This document shows positions 62,074 to 64,000 of a DNA stretch of 64,000 nucleotides, piece after piece. Within the stretch, counting starts at the first letter, position 1; each line of letters starts with the position of its first letter. The stretch is from contig JBBBDQ010001186.1 of NCBI GenBank assembly GCA_037127315.1, positions 2,299,501 through 2,363,500 on the forward strand. The letters run 5' to 3'. The position numbers were made by a program, and so were the translations under genes. Source of the stretch: Ascarosepion bandense (Eukaryota > Mollusca > Cephalopoda > Sepiida > Sepiidae). Below the pieces are notes generated by a model that worked only from the letters and a program-made list of their open reading frames with translations, ran no database searches and was not told where the DNA came from.

Positions 62074-62848
62074 CGGAAAGGAAATTGCATGACTTTCTAC
62101 AGAAGATAGCAAAAGAAAGCGAAGAGAAAGTGAAAATAAAGAGTTGAGCCTAAACCTCAAGAAAACTGAATGCACGGTCATCAGCAAAAAGACGAGACCA
62201 ATATGCCAACTGCCAGTTGGAGAATCTAAAATAAAACAATTAAAAAAATTCAAATACTTGGGAAGTGTTTTGACAGAGGATGGAAAATGCAACACAGAGA
62301 TCCAAAGACGCATTGGCATGGCCAAAGATGCATTTCAGAAGCTAACCAGAGTACTGATAAGACAGGAAAATCTCATTAGAAACAAAAAGAAAAAAAGAGT
62401 GCTGGATTGCGATGTGATATCTGTCCATCTGTATGGAAGTGGATGCTGGTCGATATCATCAAGGATGAAGGAGAGGCAGCAGAAATTTGGTTCCACAGAT
62501 GGATGCTGAGGATAGTATGGACGGAGCACGTGTGCAACGATGAGGCGTTGGAAAGCATGCAACGAGAAGAAAATTCATACTAAATATCAGGAAGAGACAA
62601 ATGAAGTTCCTGGGACACATAATGAGGAAGGAGGGCCCGGAGTATTTAATACTCACAGGTCGGATAAATGGAAGGAGAGACAAGGGAAAGCAGCGCGAGA
62701 CGTATTTGTTAGGTCTGAGCAAATGGCGGAGAGGGGCTTAGAGATACCAAGAAAAAATATTGAGAGCGACAAGAGACAGAGCCAAGTGGAAGTCCATGAT
62801 CGCCTACGTCCTGAAGGAGCACGGCACATGAAGAAGGAAGGGAGAAGT
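62074..62848 (+). pseudogene. Second RTE-like copy, 5' truncated
   Basis: Repeats the stretch of the preceding copy from ERKLHDFLQKIAKES-like residues: FKYLGSVLTEDGKCNTEIQR, RIGMAKDAFQKLTRVL, then continues beyond it: LDCDVISVHLYGSGCWSISS, MLRIVWTEHVCNDEALESMQ, IRKRQMKFLGHIMRKEGPEY and MIAYVLKEHGT. Offset between the two copies is 457 bp. Frame shifts at several places. Confidence 0.87.
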
Positions 62849-62945
62849 GACGAATTAATATCTTTCCCACGGGTATTTGTGCATAACTAAATCCAACGAA
62901 TTCAGCTGGAATTCGAACTCGGCTCTCCAAATTCTCGTTCTTCAA
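62849..62945 (-). mobile_element. S-SINE fragment
   Basis: Minus strand GAATTTGGAGAGCCGAGTTC, AATTCCAGCTGAATTCGTTG, CAAATACCCGTGGGAAAGAT. Confidence 0.75.
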
Positions 62946-62964
62946 AATCATTTTGAATTCTATG

Positions 62965-63170
62965 GAGTTCTTTTTTTTTTTTTTAATCATATCACCCCGA
63001 GCAAGGCACTGACGCCACTGATGTGCAGGAGGCTACATAGGAGTGAAAAGATTGGAAAAGAGAAAACCGGAAACCGCATCCTAAACAGGAAACAAGGGAT
63101 GAGCCTCTTCACCTGTTCAATAGACGTGGGTGGAGTGTGAACCGGGCAATAGTTTAGTCTATCTACTCCA

Positions 63171-63173
<3 letters not shown>
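62965..63173 (-). mobile_element. P element copy 6, one unit
   Basis: Starts on the plus strand with the T-run (poly-A of the minus strand) and AATCATATCACCCCGAGCAA and ends TTTAGTCTATCTACTCCAAT at an (AT)n run. Confidence 0.82.

Positions 63174-63231
<58 letters not shown>
63174..63231. repeat. (AT)n microsatellite
   Basis: About 29 AT units. Confidence 0.97.
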
Positions 63232-63234
<3 letters not shown>

Positions 63235-63310
63235 AAGTGAATAAGGAATGAAGAAAATATTAAAACGTTCAAAACATTAATTTAAAACAGTGATCAATAA
63301 AGCCAGACTT
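63232..63310 (-). mobile_element. HH-C end fragment
   Basis: ATCCAAGTGAATAAGGAATG and AACGTTCAAAACATTAATTT match 15,710-15,765; the core-bearing part is absent. Confidence 0.65.
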
Positions 63311-63514
63311 GGGCTCAAGTCTGATATCTACGAATCTACAACAGTAGGTGCTGGCTTAGAAGAACAAAAATTGTCATTGATTTTCATTTTCTAATATGAA
63401 TTTAATTTGTGTCTTATTGGACGTAAAATAAAGAAAATTTATGGAAACAAGTCATGAGAGAAAAATATTATTTCCGTTGTCATACTTAAAGCAAATGTTC
63501 ATTTTAGTCACACT
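63311..63514. other. Short unassigned stretch
   Basis: Repeat-free as far as I can see; probably downstream of the gene end on the minus strand. Confidence 0.35.
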
Positions 63515-63543
63515 TTTATTGAAATAAAATCTGACATTTATTT
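63515..63543 (-). terminator. Two polyadenylation signals (AATAAA) on the minus strand
   Basis: TTTATT on the plus strand at 63,538-63,543 and 63,515-63,520 reads AATAAA on the minus strand, 36 and 59 nt past the stop codon of the exon candidate. AATAAA is frequent by chance in AT-rich DNA, so this is support, not proof. Confidence 0.45.
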
Positions 63544-63578
63544 GTTAGTAAAATCCAACTAAGCAAGAATCAGAATTG

Positions 63579-63723
63579 TTAAATGATCTGGAATCTAGCC
63601 AGTTTCAAAGCTACGACAGAAATTAAACCGCCAAGAATGTAACTTAAGTGCAAAAAGCTTGCTGCTTGTACGATTGGAGATACCCACGGGGCATAAATTT
63701 CAGTCAACCCTTTCACAGTGACG
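63579..63723 (-). CDS. Last coding exon of a probable membrane protein
   Basis: Minus strand: TGTCACTTCTTGTTTGTAG is a strong splice acceptor ending at 63,724. The exon then holds one base plus 47 codons and TAA (145 nt, phase 1), reading VTVKGLTEIY, then APWVSPIVQAASFLHLSYIL, then GGLISVVALKLARFQII. The stretch from about residue 14 to 40 is hydrophobic with small residues (SYILGGLISVVAL) and would span a membrane once, followed by a short basic then hydrophobic end. Two AATAAA signals follow. Codon use and residue mix are unlike the chance frames of this window. Earlier exons would lie beyond position 64,000. I do not recognise the family; it may be the final segment of a multi-span protein. 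Confidence 0.6.
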
Positions 63724-64000
63724 CTACAAACAAGAAGTGACAGGAATGACTGTCAGCATGTCACTATCCTATTTCCTTGTTCGAATACATGATTACTGGG
63801 GCAGGGTTTGAGTAAAACTCCCGAGGGGACCCAAAGAAATAGCAGTGGCCATTCAGAGTGCTGCGGTGAAGTGGAGTCGGAAAGGAAAGGGACCGCTGTT
63901 GCCTACCAAAATTGCTTCCTTTATTCACCACTAAGTCATGGTTGAAGGCATCGTTAAAGATTGCTTCTCGTAGCGAGAAGGAAGAGGTTTTTAATGAAGG
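63724..64000 (-). other. Probable intron of the minus-strand gene
   Basis: Begins at the acceptor noted above. Balanced composition, no coding frame with splice signals seen on the minus strand in the 277 bp available, and no recognised repeat. Confidence 0.35.

Noticed and set aside
1..64000. Bacterial-style operons, ribosome binding sites or prophage
   Set aside because: Composition, microsatellites, SINEs and LINEs show an animal genome; no such features apply.

Overview
This window looks like intergenic or intronic DNA of a large, repeat-rich animal genome. It is AT-rich, has no operon-like gene packing, and is crowded with dinucleotide microsatellites and decayed transposable elements. 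The dominant tRNA-derived SINE, together with jockey/CR1-like and RTE-like LINEs, hAT and Tc1/mariner relics and Penelope-like fragments, fits a mollusc best, most likely a coleoid cephalopod of the octopus type. That assignment is inference from repeat content and I hold it at about 0.6. No complete host gene is visible.

Names used below are local labels. S-SINE: a tRNA-derived SINE of about 300 bp that starts near GGATGTGCGTTGTGG and ends in an (ACTG)n-like tail. T-SINE: a second tRNA-derived SINE. J-LINE: jockey/CR1-superfamily LINE 3' ends. RTE: RTE-like LINE pieces. P element: a short element that shares its 3' tail with J-LINE. R element: a roughly 700-900 bp non-autonomous repeat starting CTAGCAGTATAGCCCGGC. 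HH-A to HH-E: repeat families that carry a hammerhead-ribozyme-like core. F and H: dispersed repeats I cannot name.

Layout. 1-9.4 kb: R elements, P/J-LINE tandems, an H duplication, a foldback S-SINE pair. 9.4-14.6 kb: J-LINE 3' ends, two 5S-rRNA/S-SINE composites, an RTE fragment split by a hAT relic, and a 70-bp minisatellite. 14.6-20 kb: microsatellites, HH-C and HH-D, an R copy, a P copy and large (AT)n-centred palindromes. 20-24 kb: a 30-bp minisatellite, a possible terminal exon, an F repeat and a compound microsatellite array. 24-34 kb: HH-A, an RTE fragment, a short-unit tandem array, a long unassigned AT-rich stretch, a CpG-bearing block with a possible first exon, a J-LINE with an inverted inner segment, and a mariner relic. 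34-45 kb: HH-B, HH-A foldbacks, solo LTRs, a 48-bp repeat with an open frame, an R copy and a second F repeat. 45-57.7 kb: J-LINE and RTE pieces, a polypurine tract, HH-B, a nearly complete dead Tc1/mariner of 1,313 bp, HH-C and P copies. 57.7-64 kb: a Penelope-like relic with inverted hammerhead-bearing arms, a 3-kb RTE relic with a P element inside its reverse transcriptase, and at 63,579-63,723 on the minus strand the best host-gene candidate: a last exon for a membrane-segment C-terminus with splice acceptor, stop and polyA signals.

Nothing here forms a pathway. The interplay is among mobile elements: nesting (P in RTE, P in H, hAT in RTE), shared 3' tails (J-LINE and P), composite Pol III heads (5S plus tRNA), and repeated formation of foldbacks.
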